A stretch of 8,713 nt of DNA from an uncultured Phascolarctobacterium sp. (GTDB lineage Bacteria; Bacillota; Negativicutes; Acidaminococcales; Acidaminococcaceae), in assembly GCA_937901335.1 (NCBI GenBank), contig CALCHC010000067.1, positions 1-8,713 on the forward strand. Reading direction: 5' to 3'. Shown here piece by piece: positions 1 to 5,675 of the stretch. The position numbers and the translations under genes were made by a program. Below the pieces are notes generated by a model, which saw only the letters and a list, made by a program, of their open reading frames with translations, was not told the origin of the DNA and ran no database searches. Each line of letters starts with the position of its first letter. Positions within the stretch are counted from its first letter, which is position 1.

Positions 1-1
1 T

Positions 2-469
2 ACCCTGGATCTGTCCGGCTTCCAAACCGAAAAGGTGCAGGATATGACCATGCTGTTCTACGGCTGTCAGGCCCTAATGGATCTGAATATTCAGAGTTTT
101 GTGACGGATCATGTGACGGATTTTTCCGGTATGTTCTACCGATGCTTCAGTTTGGAATCGCTGGATGTGAGTCACTTCAATACCTCTGCCGCAGTAAATA
201 TGACCAATATGTTCTATGGGTGTCTGGAACTTCAAAACCTGAATGTCAGCACCTTTGATACCTCTGCCGTGCAGACGATGAAGGGAATGTTCGGCTGCTG
301 CTACCAGCTGCAGGCTTTGGATCTGAGCAGCTTCAACACGGCTGCTGTGACGGATATGTCCAAAATGTTCGTCTCCAACGGCAGCCTGACCGCGCTGGAT
401 CTGAGCGGTTTTGATACAGGGGTTGTGACGACCATGTCCGGTATGTTCCAGGATTGCACCAACCTGCGG
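2..469 (+). repeat. Six tandem 78-bp coding units (26-residue BspA/DUF285 repeats)
   Basis: Units lie at 2-79, 80-157, 158-235, 236-313, 314-391 and 392-469, with no insertion or deletion between them. At protein level each has L-D/N-hydrophobic at positions 2-4, Phe at 7, Thr at 9 and Phe at 19; Met18 and Cys22 are present in most units. The DNA copies have diverged, so this is a protein-level repeat rather than a recent DNA duplication. Unit 5 lacks the Cys (VSNGSL in place of xxCxxL). Confidence 0.88.
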
Positions 470-550
470 CAGCAATATAAATCCCCTTATATGGACTCAA
501 TTCATAATCCTTATATCTCATTACATAAGGCAAGCATCCATATTCCATAA
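2..550 (+). CDS. BspA-like (DUF285) leucine-rich-repeat surface protein, internal fragment with aberrant 3' end
   Basis: The frame is open from base 2 to a TAA at 548-550. Residues 1-156 are six consecutive 26-residue units of the form xLDLSxFxTxxVxxMxxMFxxCxxL, the signature of the BspA-like/DUF285 (Mycoplasma-type lipoprotein repeat) family. Such proteins are usually large, secreted or cell-wall-attached and are implicated in adhesion or host contact; that role comes from the family, not from this fragment. The N-terminus, with any signal peptide, lies outside the window. After base 469 the pattern ends abruptly and the last 26 codons (beginning QQYKSPYMDS) have no repeat character; they are the antisense of the neighbouring radical SAM-like fragment. 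The protein therefore looks truncated or artificially fused. One 60-base line (301-360) is 55% GC, against 27% for 661-720. The GTG at 35 is internal to a repeat and is not a credible start. Family assignment is firm; integrity is doubtful. Confidence 0.8.
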   Translation, partial: TLDLSGFQTEKVQDMTMLFYGCQALMDLNIQSFVTDHVTDFSGMFYRCFSLESLDVSHFNTSAAVNMTNMFYGCLELQNLNVSTFDTSAVQTMKGMFGCCYQLQALDLSSFNTAAVTDMSKMFVSNGSLTALDLSGFDTGVVTTMSGMFQDCTNLRQQYKSPYMDSIHNPYISLHKASIHIP

Positions 551-782
551 GAATTTTAATTCTTTCAAACAAATCGGCAATATCTTTTGCCCAAAATTCT
601 TCATTATACACGCCAATATCATCATGGTTGTATCCACAGAAAGTATAAAACTTCATCTTTCTATCTGTATACTTTCTAATTAAACCAAGTTTCTTTTCGA
701 TTATGTTCTTGTCTTTTACATTGTCAAAAGCAAAAATATGATATCCAACCCATTTAGAATTAAAGATGGCTTCAGGGTTCGT
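453..782 (-). pseudogene. Radical SAM-like protein, internal/C-terminal fragment truncated at both ends
   Basis: Read on the minus strand from about 782 down to 453, one frame is open across NPEAIFNSKWVGYHIFAFDN, KDKNIIEKKLGLIRKYTDRK, MKFYTFCGY, DLFERIKILMEYGCLPYVMR and SPYKGIYI. From memory this resembles the C-terminal half of a radical SAM-family protein seen in gut Firmicutes and phage-like regions, which continues into a Y-I-x-x-A-x-W-C-N segment. Here the frame indeed runs on into AAAGWCN at 473-453 before becoming antisense BspA sequence. The N-terminal CxxxCxxC iron-sulfur motif is absent. Upstream the frame reaches a stop at 822-824 inside antisense ylqF. An ATG at 656 exists, but starting there would drop the first 40 or so family-like residues. 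The stretch is markedly AT-rich (16 G+C in 661-720). I read it as a gene remnant or one piece of a chimera; the family name is a recollection and less certain than the truncation. Confidence 0.5.
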
Positions 783-1632
783 CCAGTGTAAAACAACCCA
801 AGCGTCCTGAACGAAAATCCCTTAAAACTGTTTGAATAACTCTATCCAAATCTAAAACACCGCCGGCCTTGATACAGCCGCGAGAGGTCGCGATTTTCGC
901 TAATACTGCTCTTACGTCATCACTATTCTCAAATTCTACTGCATATTTACTTTTCAATTCTTCCGGATAGCGTTCCATTAAACGCTCTACCAAAAGCTCA
1001 GTTGCGTCTTCTCTGTCGAAAACGTCTTCTTTGATAGCACCGGTCGCCGCCAAGCAGAAGCCCACTTCAGGATCTTCAAACTTAGGCCACAATACACCAG
1101 GAGTGTCCAAAAGTTCCAAGCCTTTAGCAATGGTAACCCATTGTTGGCCACGGGTAACGCCCGGTTTATCGGCAGCAACAACTTTGTTTTTGCCAACCAA
1201 GCGGTTAATGAGAGTAGATTTACCAACATTAGGAATACCTACAATCATTACGCGCACGGAACGATTACGTACACCTTTTTTCAACCATTTATCAAGTACA
1301 GGTTTTGCTGCCACTTGAATCATGCTGATAAGCTGTTTTACACCTTTACCGGTAGCACAATCAACTTTGCATACAGGCAAGCCGCTGTTTTTCAGCTTTT
1401 GCATCCACAATTCAGTTTTAGCATTATCTGCCATATCAGTTTTATTCAGTGCGATTACCTTAGGTTTATTTCCTAAAACGTCAATAAGTATGGGGTTAGT
1501 ACTGGAACGAGGAATACGTGCGTCAAGCATTTCTACAACTACGTCTACCAGTTTAATTTGACTTTCCATCATGCGTTTCGCCTTAGTCATATGACCGGGG
1601 AACCACTGAATTTTAAAATCTTCGATTCTCAT
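772..1632 (-). CDS. ylqF: Ribosome biogenesis GTPase YlqF/RbgA
   Basis: This 286-residue protein is a circularly permuted GTPase of the YlqF/RbgA family, which drives a late step of 50S subunit maturation. The permuted motif order is visible: G4 NKTD at residues 63-66 precedes the P-loop GIPNVGKST at about 132-140, followed by a PGVTRG segment (157-162) and G3 DTPG at 176-179. The N-terminal WFPGHMTKA (10-18), with the conserved His14, is also a family hallmark. The ATG overlaps the lepB stop in an ATGA, so the two genes are translationally coupled and co-transcribed. Length matches the family (B. subtilis RbgA is about 280 residues), and the end, SGRLGCFTLDEP, resembles the usual C-terminus. 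However, the stop falls within a few bases of the junction with the radical SAM-like fragment, so the last residues and the TGA may come from foreign sequence. A following rnhB gene, common in relatives, is absent. Confidence 0.94.
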   Translation of the reverse strand: MRIEDFKIQWFPGHMTKAKRMMESQIKLVDVVVEMLDARIPRSSTNPILIDVLGNKPKVIALNKTDMADNAKTELWMQKLKNSGLPVCKVDCATGKGVKQLISMIQVAAKPVLDKWLKKGVRNRSVRVMIVGIPNVGKSTLINRLVGKNKVVAADKPGVTRGQQWVTIAKGLELLDTPGVLWPKFEDPEVGFCLAATGAIKEDVFDREDATELLVERLMERYPEELKSKYAVEFENSDDVRAVLAKIATSRGCIKAGGVLDLDRVIQTVLRDFRSGRLGCFTLDEP

Positions 1633-2204
1633 TTGCGTTTACCTGCATCTGCACTAATTAAACGAATGCTATCAATAGGCCAGAAAGCAACGATTGCTCT
1701 GCCTTTTACAAGACGATGGGGAACGAAGTCTACACCTCTGTAGCGACTATCTTCGGAATTATTACGGTTGTCACCCAGCACGAAGATGTGACCTTGGGGC
1801 ACAACGGATTTGCGATAGTTGGACATATTAGGACCTTTGGGGTCATTTTTATAAATGTAACCTTCTTCGATTTCTGCACCGTTAACAAAAACTTTGCCGT
1901 TGCGCATTTCGATAGTGTCGCCACCTACTGCGATAACGCGTTTAATGAAGTCACGGCTTTCGTCTCTAGGATAGCGGAATACTACGATTTCACCTTTTTT
2001 AGGATCAGTGATAAAGTAGCTAAGTTTATCAACAATCAAGCGTTCATGATGCTTCAAAGTCGGATACATGGAAGAACCTTCAACCATATAAGGTTCAACT
2101 AAAAAAGTACGAATACAGAAAGCCAAAGCTACTGCTACGATAATAGAAATAAGCCAATCGCTGGCTGCATCTTGCCAAGAGGTAGAGCTTTTTTTACTGC
2201 TCAT
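1629..2204 (-). CDS. lepB: Signal peptidase I
   Basis: This is a 191-residue type I signal peptidase that cleaves signal peptides from exported proteins on the outer face of the membrane. A short charged N-terminus is followed by one membrane segment (about 17-35, rich in Ile, Val and Ala). The catalytic Ser45 sits in EGSSMYPTL, the general-base Lys88 in DFIKRVIAVGGD, and GDNRNNSEDSR (144-154) is the conserved late box. One N-terminal anchor and the compact length fit the Gram-positive SipS type. The start is the ATG at 2204, because AAAGGAG (2219-2213) lies 8 bases upstream; the in-frame GTG at 2213 overlaps that site and is rejected. The stop overlaps the ylqF start by 4 bases. Transcription probably begins at the promoter at 2245-2273. 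Confidence 0.96.
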   Translation of the reverse strand: MSSKKSSTSWQDAASDWLISIIVAVALAFCIRTFLVEPYMVEGSSMYPTLKHHERLIVDKLSYFITDPKKGEIVVFRYPRDESRDFIKRVIAVGGDTIEMRNGKVFVNGAEIEEGYIYKNDPKGPNMSNYRKSVVPQGHIFVLGDNRNNSEDSRYRGVDFVPHRLVKGRAIVAFWPIDSIRLISADAGKRK

Positions 2205-2244
2205 TACAAGCACTCCTTTCGCATACTAAGAGAATTCGTTTTAT

Positions 2245-2273
2245 ATTTTAACATAAAATACCGACACCGTCAG
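2245..2273 (-). promoter_or_regulatory. Candidate sigma-A promoter for lepB-ylqF
   Basis: On the minus strand CTGACG (2273-2268), a 17-base spacer and TAAAAT (2250-2245) match the -35/-10 consensus at 4/6 and 5/6. The site lies between the rplS terminator and the lepB ribosome binding site, where a promoter is needed. An overlapping weaker pair (TTGCAT, 17 bases, TATTTT) lies about 10 bases upstream. Confidence 0.55.
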
Positions 2274-2296
2274 CACTATGCAAAAATTTCCTTGGA

Positions 2297-2329
2297 AATA
2301 ATAAAAGGGACTGTATTGCACAGTCCCTT
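2297..2329 (-). terminator. Rho-independent terminator after rplS
   Basis: On the minus strand AAGGGACTGT (2329-2320) pairs perfectly with ACAGTCCCTT (2314-2305) around a 5-base loop, followed by the T-rich TTATTATTT. It begins 21 bases after the rplS stop. No T-tract follows on the plus strand, so it acts in the rplS direction only. It separates rplS from lepB-ylqF. Confidence 0.92.
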
Positions 2330-2350
2330 CCATTAAGAACAAAATTAAAA

Positions 2351-2692
2351 TTAGCGACGTTCTCTGATACGAGCTGCTTTACCGGTGAGGTTACGCAGAT
2401 AGTACAATTTAGCGCGACGAACGATACCACGACGAGCCACTTCGATTTTGTCGATACGCGGGCTGTGTACGGGGAAGGTTCTTTCTACGCCAACGCCATA
2501 AGAAACGCGACGAACGGTGAAGTTTTCACGTACGCCGGAGCCGCTACGGGAAATTACAACGCCTTCAAATACTTGGATACGTTCTCTGTTACCTTCAACG
2601 ATTTTTGCGTGAACTTTTACAGTGTCACCAGCGCGGAATTCGGGGATGTCGGAACGAAGTTGTTCTTGTTCCAATACTTCAATAATGTTCAT
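2351..2692 (-). CDS. rplS: 50S ribosomal protein L19
   Basis: This 113-residue protein is L19, a 50S subunit protein located at the interface with the 30S subunit. Family features include the N-terminal MNIIEVLEQEQLR, the FRAGDTVKVHAKIVEGNRER segment (residues 19-38) with FEGVVISRSGSG after it, the SYGVGVERTFPVHSP stretch, and the basic C-terminus YYLRNLTGKAARIRERR. Length is normal for L19. The start is fixed by a perfect AGGAGG a few bases upstream of the ATG. It has its own promoter and a leader of about 60 bases, and is closed by a strong terminator, so it can be expressed as a single gene; read-through from the upstream trmD operon is also possible because no convincing terminator follows the SPOUT methyltransferase gene. 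Confidence 0.97.
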   Translation of the reverse strand: MNIIEVLEQEQLRSDIPEFRAGDTVKVHAKIVEGNRERIQVFEGVVISRSGSGVRENFTVRRVSYGVGVERTFPVHSPRIDKIEVARRGIVRRAKLYYLRNLTGKAARIRERR

Positions 2693-2755
2693 TTTTTCCT
2701 CCTAAAATCATAGACGTTCATGTGCGAACTCCACAGCGGACCGTCCGTATTACAC
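2693..2755 (-). promoter_or_regulatory. rplS 5' leader, possible L19 autoregulatory RNA
   Basis: Between the inferred start of transcription (near 2755) and rplS the minus strand holds several short inverted repeats: CGGA/TCCG around a 3-base loop (2747-2737), TGTG/CACA (2735-2721) and GTTC/GAAC (2729-2716). The last two overlap, so they could form alternative structures. L19 leader RNAs that regulate rplS are known in Firmicutes (Rfam L19_leader). I could not confirm a match to that consensus, so this is a candidate by position and pairing only. Confidence 0.35.
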
Positions 2756-2762
2756 AACGGAT

Positions 2763-2791
2763 ATTTTACCATATGTGTTCTTATAATGCAA
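2763..2791 (-). promoter_or_regulatory. Candidate sigma-A promoter for rplS
   Basis: On the minus strand TTGCAT (2791-2786), a 17-base spacer and TAAAAT (2768-2763) give a -10 match of 5/6 and a -35 match of 3/6. The -35 is also one arm of a perfect 6-bp inverted repeat, ATGCAA (minus strand 2804-2799) with TTGCAT (2791-2786) around a 7-base loop. The dyad could be an operator or a weak attenuating hairpin; no T-tract follows it. Confidence 0.55.
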
Positions 2792-2821
2792 TGAAATTTT
2801 GCATAAAAGTTAACAAAAAAG

Positions 2822-3397
2822 TTACTCTTTTTCCCACCAGGACTCGCCTGCCAAGCGGTCTAAGATGATTGCCGCAGCACTTCTAACACAGAGATGATTA
2901 TAGTCACAAGAGCCATAAATCGGTTCTAAAATATAATCAAATTTGCTCATAGTTTCTGCTTCAATACCAAAGCCTGTACCAAAAAGTAAGAGGATAGGTC
3001 TATCCCCTTCTTTAAGCTGCTTACGCATAAAGCCGTAGGAAACAGTGTTAGGATAAATTCTTGCGTCAGTAGTTACGATGTAAGGTCTTTTACCGGTTTG
3101 CGCTTCAATATCTTGAGCAGCAGCTTCAATATCAGCTTGCCAGCAAACTATATCAAGAGCATTACTTCTGTCGGGGTTATAGGTTCTACCATAACCATCC
3201 TGCCAATAACCAATAATCTTCTTGATGATATCACGTTGCACATCCAAGGGATGGATAATATAGTAACGTTTTACATCATAAGTACGACAAGTGCGAGAAA
3301 TATCGTGAATGTCAAAATTTGTAACAGCGCCTGCAATAACATGCATACGCTTATTATATATAGGATAATGAACAAGGCCTACATACAGCTCAGCCAT
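2822..3397 (-). CDS. SPOUT-fold RNA methyltransferase of the TM1570 type (PF09936-like), substrate unknown
   Basis: This 191-residue protein matches my recollection of the SAM-dependent RNA methyltransferase family typified by Thermotoga TM1570, a trefoil-knot SPOUT protein. Features are the N-terminal YVGLVHYPIYNKR (5-17), HDISRTCRTYDVKRYYIIHP (31-50), the glycine loop LLFGTGFGIEAE (137-148) and the C-terminal knot segment DYNHLCVRSAAAIILDRL (165-182). SPOUT enzymes methylate rRNA or tRNA with S-adenosylmethionine; the exact target of this family is not established to my knowledge. It follows trmD by 2 bases, and its ribosome binding site (AAGGTG) lies inside the end of trmD, so the two are co-transcribed and probably coupled. 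The trmD-SPOUT-rplS order is also known from Thermotoga. Family-level confidence is high; function beyond RNA methylation is not claimed. Confidence 0.85.
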   Translation of the reverse strand: MAELYVGLVHYPIYNKRMHVIAGAVTNFDIHDISRTCRTYDVKRYYIIHPLDVQRDIIKKIIGYWQDGYGRTYNPDRSNALDIVCWQADIEAAAQDIEAQTGKRPYIVTTDARIYPNTVSYGFMRKQLKEGDRPILLLFGTGFGIEAETMSKFDYILEPIYGSCDYNHLCVRSAAAIILDRLAGESWWEKE

Positions 3398-3399
3398 TT

Positions 3400-4188
3400 T
3401 TATTCACCTTCATTATCTTCTTGTGCTAATTCTTCCCTTACTTCAGCATAAAACTTCTTTTCTGCTTTTTTCATATCACGAGGAACTTTGCCGTGGATGG
3501 CATCAATAACCTCTTGACTGAGCAAATCAGGACGAAGTCTGTAGGTCGCCTTCAAGGATTTTTTTCTACGCCAAGTAGCAATTAAAGCATGGTTACCGTT
3601 GCGTAAAACTTCGGGTACAACCAAACCTTCAAAATCTACAGGGCGAGTGTATTGGGGATATTCCAGCATACCTGTGCTAAAGGAATCTTCTTCTGCACTG
3701 GCAAGCTTACCCAAAACACCGGGGATAAAACGGCTAACTGCATCCATAATAATGAGCGCAGGCATTTCACCGCCGGTAAGCACATAATCACCAATGGAAA
3801 GCTTTTCATCAACCCAGTTAAAGATGCGTTCATCAAAGCCTTCGTAGTGACCACATACAAAGATTAAATCCTGACCGCTATGAGCGTACTCTTCCACAAT
3901 GCTTTGCTTCAAAGTGCGACCGCCCGGACACATGGCAATAACACGAGCATTAGGCAACGCTTCTTTTGCCTTGCGAATTGCTGCTACCATAGGTTCCGGT
4001 TTTAAAACCATACCTGCACCGCCACCAAAAGGAGTATCATCCACAGTGCGATGCTTGTCTGTAGTGAATTCACGAGGATTAATGCAGCTTACTTCAATCA
4101 AGCCTTTATCAATACCACGTTTGATGATGCTGTGAGAAACAGCTTGCTCAATTTGTTCAGGAAATAATGTTATAAATAAAAACCTCAT
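3400..4188 (-). CDS. trmD: tRNA (guanine37-N1)-methyltransferase
   Basis: TrmD methylates N1 of G37 beside the anticodon of tRNAs with a G at position 36, using S-adenosylmethionine, and so prevents +1 frameshifting. The 262-residue protein carries all the expected motifs: FLFITLFPEQ near the start, DDTPFGGGAGMVLKPEP (50-66), GHYEGFDERI (113-122), LSIGDYVLTGGE (130-141) around the knotted cofactor site, the conserved acid Asp168 in EEDSF, and LEYPQYTRP (175-183). The C-terminal tRNA-binding domain includes NGNHALIATWRRK. The protein is slightly longer than many homologues because of an acidic, low-complexity tail (EELAQEDNEGE). The start ATG overlaps the rimM stop as ATGA, which indicates translational coupling; the upstream sequence has no strong independent ribosome binding site. 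Confidence 0.97.
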   Translation of the reverse strand: MRFLFITLFPEQIEQAVSHSIIKRGIDKGLIEVSCINPREFTTDKHRTVDDTPFGGGAGMVLKPEPMVAAIRKAKEALPNARVIAMCPGGRTLKQSIVEEYAHSGQDLIFVCGHYEGFDERIFNWVDEKLSIGDYVLTGGEMPALIIMDAVSRFIPGVLGKLASAEEDSFSTGMLEYPQYTRPVDFEGLVVPEVLRNGNHALIATWRRKKSLKATYRLRPDLLSQEVIDAIHGKVPRDMKKAEKKFYAEVREELAQEDNEGE

Positions 4189-4688
4189 TCTTCATCAGTC
4201 CATTCCGGTAATTTTACCACAATGCGCTTTTCAGCAAGGTTGATTTCTTTAAAGTATTCTTTCAAAGCAGGTACCAAGATGTCTTTTGCGCCGGGAACAG
4301 CAATAATGTAAACGTCATTGCTACCGGTAGAAAGAGAATCTTTGAAAGTACCGATTTGTTTGCCTTCCAAGTCATAAACAGGAATACCAACAAGGTCAGC
4401 AACATAGAACTCGTCATCTTCCAATTCAGGCAAATCTTCTGCTTTAATGTAAATATTTTTATCACGCAAAAGCTCTGCTTCATTCATAGAAGTGATTTCT
4501 TTAGTGGTTACCAAAATCATACGTTTTTGGAAGCGTGCGTTTTTTACGGTTAATTTTTTGCCACCCTCTAACAGCAGATACTCTAAATCTAAAAATAAGT
4601 CCGGCTTTTCTGTTAAGGGCAGAATACGAATATCGCCCCGCACACCGTGCGGAGCGACAATTTTACCGATAATTATTTCTTTATCCAT
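4185..4688 (-). CDS. rimM: Ribosome maturation factor RimM
   Basis: RimM binds S19 and assists assembly of the 30S head domain. The 167-residue protein has the N-terminal RimM barrel starting with IIIGKIVAPHGVRGDIRI (5-22), and a C-terminal PRC-barrel-like domain beginning near residue 93 (DEFYVADLVGIPVYD), with STGSNDVYII and KDILVPALKEYF further on. Length is normal for the family. It overlaps the upstream ylqD-like gene by one base (TAATG) and the downstream trmD by four, so it is central to a tightly coupled block. The rpsP-rimM-trmD linkage is widespread in bacteria, including E. coli, which supports the assignment. Confidence 0.96.
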   Translation of the reverse strand: MDKEIIIGKIVAPHGVRGDIRILPLTEKPDLFLDLEYLLLEGGKKLTVKNARFQKRMILVTTKEITSMNEAELLRDKNIYIKAEDLPELEDDEFYVADLVGIPVYDLEGKQIGTFKDSLSTGSNDVYIIAVPGAKDILVPALKEYFKEINLAEKRIVVKLPEWTDEE

Positions 4689-5092
4689 TATTCGCGGAAA
4701 GCAATAACTTTACCATCTTCGGTAACAATTTCAGCGCCCATAAGAGCGTCGATGTTGGTACCAATGGTGATTTCTACAGTGCGTTCCAAGGTACCATGAC
4801 CAATTTCAGCACCAATAGCCAAATCTTCAGCACGTTTTAATTTTGCTTCAGCTTCAGCTTTTGCAGAAACTCGTTTATTTCTTTCTACTTCGATTTGTTC
4901 GCGCAAAGCCGGGAGCACGCTCAAATCGCTTGCTGCTTGATGCAGCGCTTTTTTAGCTTGGAATTCGAATTGTTCAAGATCCAATTCCATTTGTTTTATA
5001 GTATTTTGGAGATCTCCAATAATTTTCAACTTTAAGTCTTCGGTTACTTTAGCTTTAACTGCAACAGGAACTCTAACAAACATTTTATCCAT
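4688..5092 (-). CDS. ylqD: YlqD-like coiled-coil protein of unknown function
   Basis: This 134-residue protein is not an enzyme I can identify. Residues about 17-92 are rich in Glu, Lys, Gln, Ala and Leu with few helix breakers, consistent with a long coiled coil. The N-terminal DKMFVRVPVAVKAKVTED and the C-terminal part (about 98-134: GTLERTVEITIGTNIDALMG, then EIVTEDGKVIAFRE) look like beta-strand segments. That architecture and the position between the KH gene and rimM match the YlqD family of Firmicutes, whose function is unknown. It has no signal peptide or membrane segment. An AAGGA lies 11 bases before the ATG; an internal ATG three codons later has no better site. Co-transcription with ribosome maturation genes suggests a role there, but that is inference only. 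Confidence 0.8.
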   Translation of the reverse strand: MDKMFVRVPVAVKAKVTEDLKLKIIGDLQNTIKQMELDLEQFEFQAKKALHQAASDLSVLPALREQIEVERNKRVSAKAEAEAKLKRAEDLAIGAEIGHGTLERTVEITIGTNIDALMGAEIVTEDGKVIAFRE

Positions 5093-5112
5093 TAGTTATA
5101 CCATCCTTAATA

Positions 5113-5340
5113 TTAGATAATTTCAACGATAACTTTAACGTTTTCGCGAGTTGCAACTGCCTTCATAACTGTTCTGATTGCTTTGGCAATTCGTCCTTGC
5201 TTGCCGATAACTTTACCCATATCTTCAGAAGCAACATGGAGGCGAAGCACCGTTGTTGTACCGGTAGTTTCCTCCTCCACGACTACTGCAGACGGATTAC
5301 TTACAAGAGACTTGGCCATTACTTCTACCAATTCTTTCAT
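5113..5340 (-). CDS. khpA: KH-domain RNA-binding protein KhpA (YlqC)
   Basis: This 75-residue protein is a single KH domain. The RNA-binding GxxG loop is GKQG at residues 46-49 in MGKVIGKQGRIAKAIR, followed by the helix RTVMKAVA and the strand VKVIVEII. It starts with MKELVEVMAKSLV, as typical KhpA proteins do. In streptococci and other Firmicutes KhpA pairs with KhpB (Jag) and binds many RNAs, affecting cell division and gene regulation; khpB is not in this window. The ATG at 5340 is preferred over an in-frame GTG at 5349, because AGAGAGG (5357-5351) lies 10 bases before the ATG but only one base before the GTG. It is 19 bases downstream of rpsP. Confidence 0.95.
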   Translation of the reverse strand: MKELVEVMAKSLVSNPSAVVVEEETTGTTTVLRLHVASEDMGKVIGKQGRIAKAIRTVMKAVATRENVKVIVEII

Positions 5341-5359
5341 GTAGGTCACGCCTCTCTAA

Positions 5360-5629
5360 TTATTTTGCTTTGGAATCAGCGAATTGTTTCATTACGCCAT
5401 TTTTGCTGAACAAGGATTTAACGGTATCGGTGGGTTGAGCACCTTTGTTCATCCAGTCAACTGCTTTATCAGCGTCGATTTTTACGTCAGCCGGTTGTTT
5501 AGTGGAGTCGTAGTAACCGATGCTTTCGATGAAACGACCATCACGCGGAGCGCGAGCGTCAGCAACAACAATACGATAGAAAGGAGCTTTTTTAGCGCCC
5601 ATACGCATCAAACGGATTTTAACTGCCAT
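5360..5629 (-). CDS. rpsP: 30S ribosomal protein S16
   Basis: The 89-residue protein begins MAVKIRLMRMGAKKAPFYRI and continues VVADARAPRDGRFIESIGYYD (residues 21-41), both diagnostic of S16, an early-assembling 30S protein. The middle and end (KIDADKAVDWMNKGAQPTDT, then SLFSKNGVMKQF) also fit. It has the best ribosome binding site in the window, AAGGAGGTG ending 8 bases before the ATG, as expected for a highly made protein. The 46-base gap to ffh is AT-rich with no hairpin, so transcription probably continues from ffh. Confidence 0.98.
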   Translation of the reverse strand: MAVKIRLMRMGAKKAPFYRIVVADARAPRDGRFIESIGYYDSTKQPADVKIDADKAVDWMNKGAQPTDTVKSLFSKNGVMKQFADSKAK

Positions 5630-5675
5630 GTTAAATTCACCTCCTTAACGAAATATCTCAATAGTTATTTTTTAT

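Noticed and set aside
2..469. CRISPR array, because of the regular period
   Set aside because: The 78-bp period is in coding frame with diverged DNA; there are no identical repeats separated by unique spacers.
74..475. A 133-residue minus-strand frame opposite the repeats
   Set aside because: Its periodic look mirrors the repeats on the other strand; it has no ribosome binding site and no family resemblance.
35..550. A complete 171-residue gene starting at GTG 35
   Set aside because: The same repeat pattern continues upstream to base 2, so the GTG is internal to the first repeat and the gene begins outside the window.
333..656. A complete 107-residue minus-strand gene
   Set aside because: Its upper part continues a conserved-looking frame above the ATG, and its lower part is simply the antisense of the BspA repeats.
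987..1561. Several frames opposite or shifted within ylqF
   Set aside because: They are shadows of a well-supported GTPase gene and have no motifs or start signals of their own.
2205..2213. GTG start of lepB
   Set aside because: The codon overlaps its own Shine-Dalgarno sequence; the ATG at 2204 has the proper 8-base spacing.
2786..2821. Terminator after the SPOUT methyltransferase gene
   Set aside because: The only hairpin (6 bp) has no T-tract behind it and overlaps the rplS -35 box, so termination is not supported.
5341..5349. GTG start of khpA three codons upstream
   Set aside because: It lies one base from the Shine-Dalgarno sequence, whereas the ATG at 5340 has correct spacing and matches the usual KhpA N-terminus.
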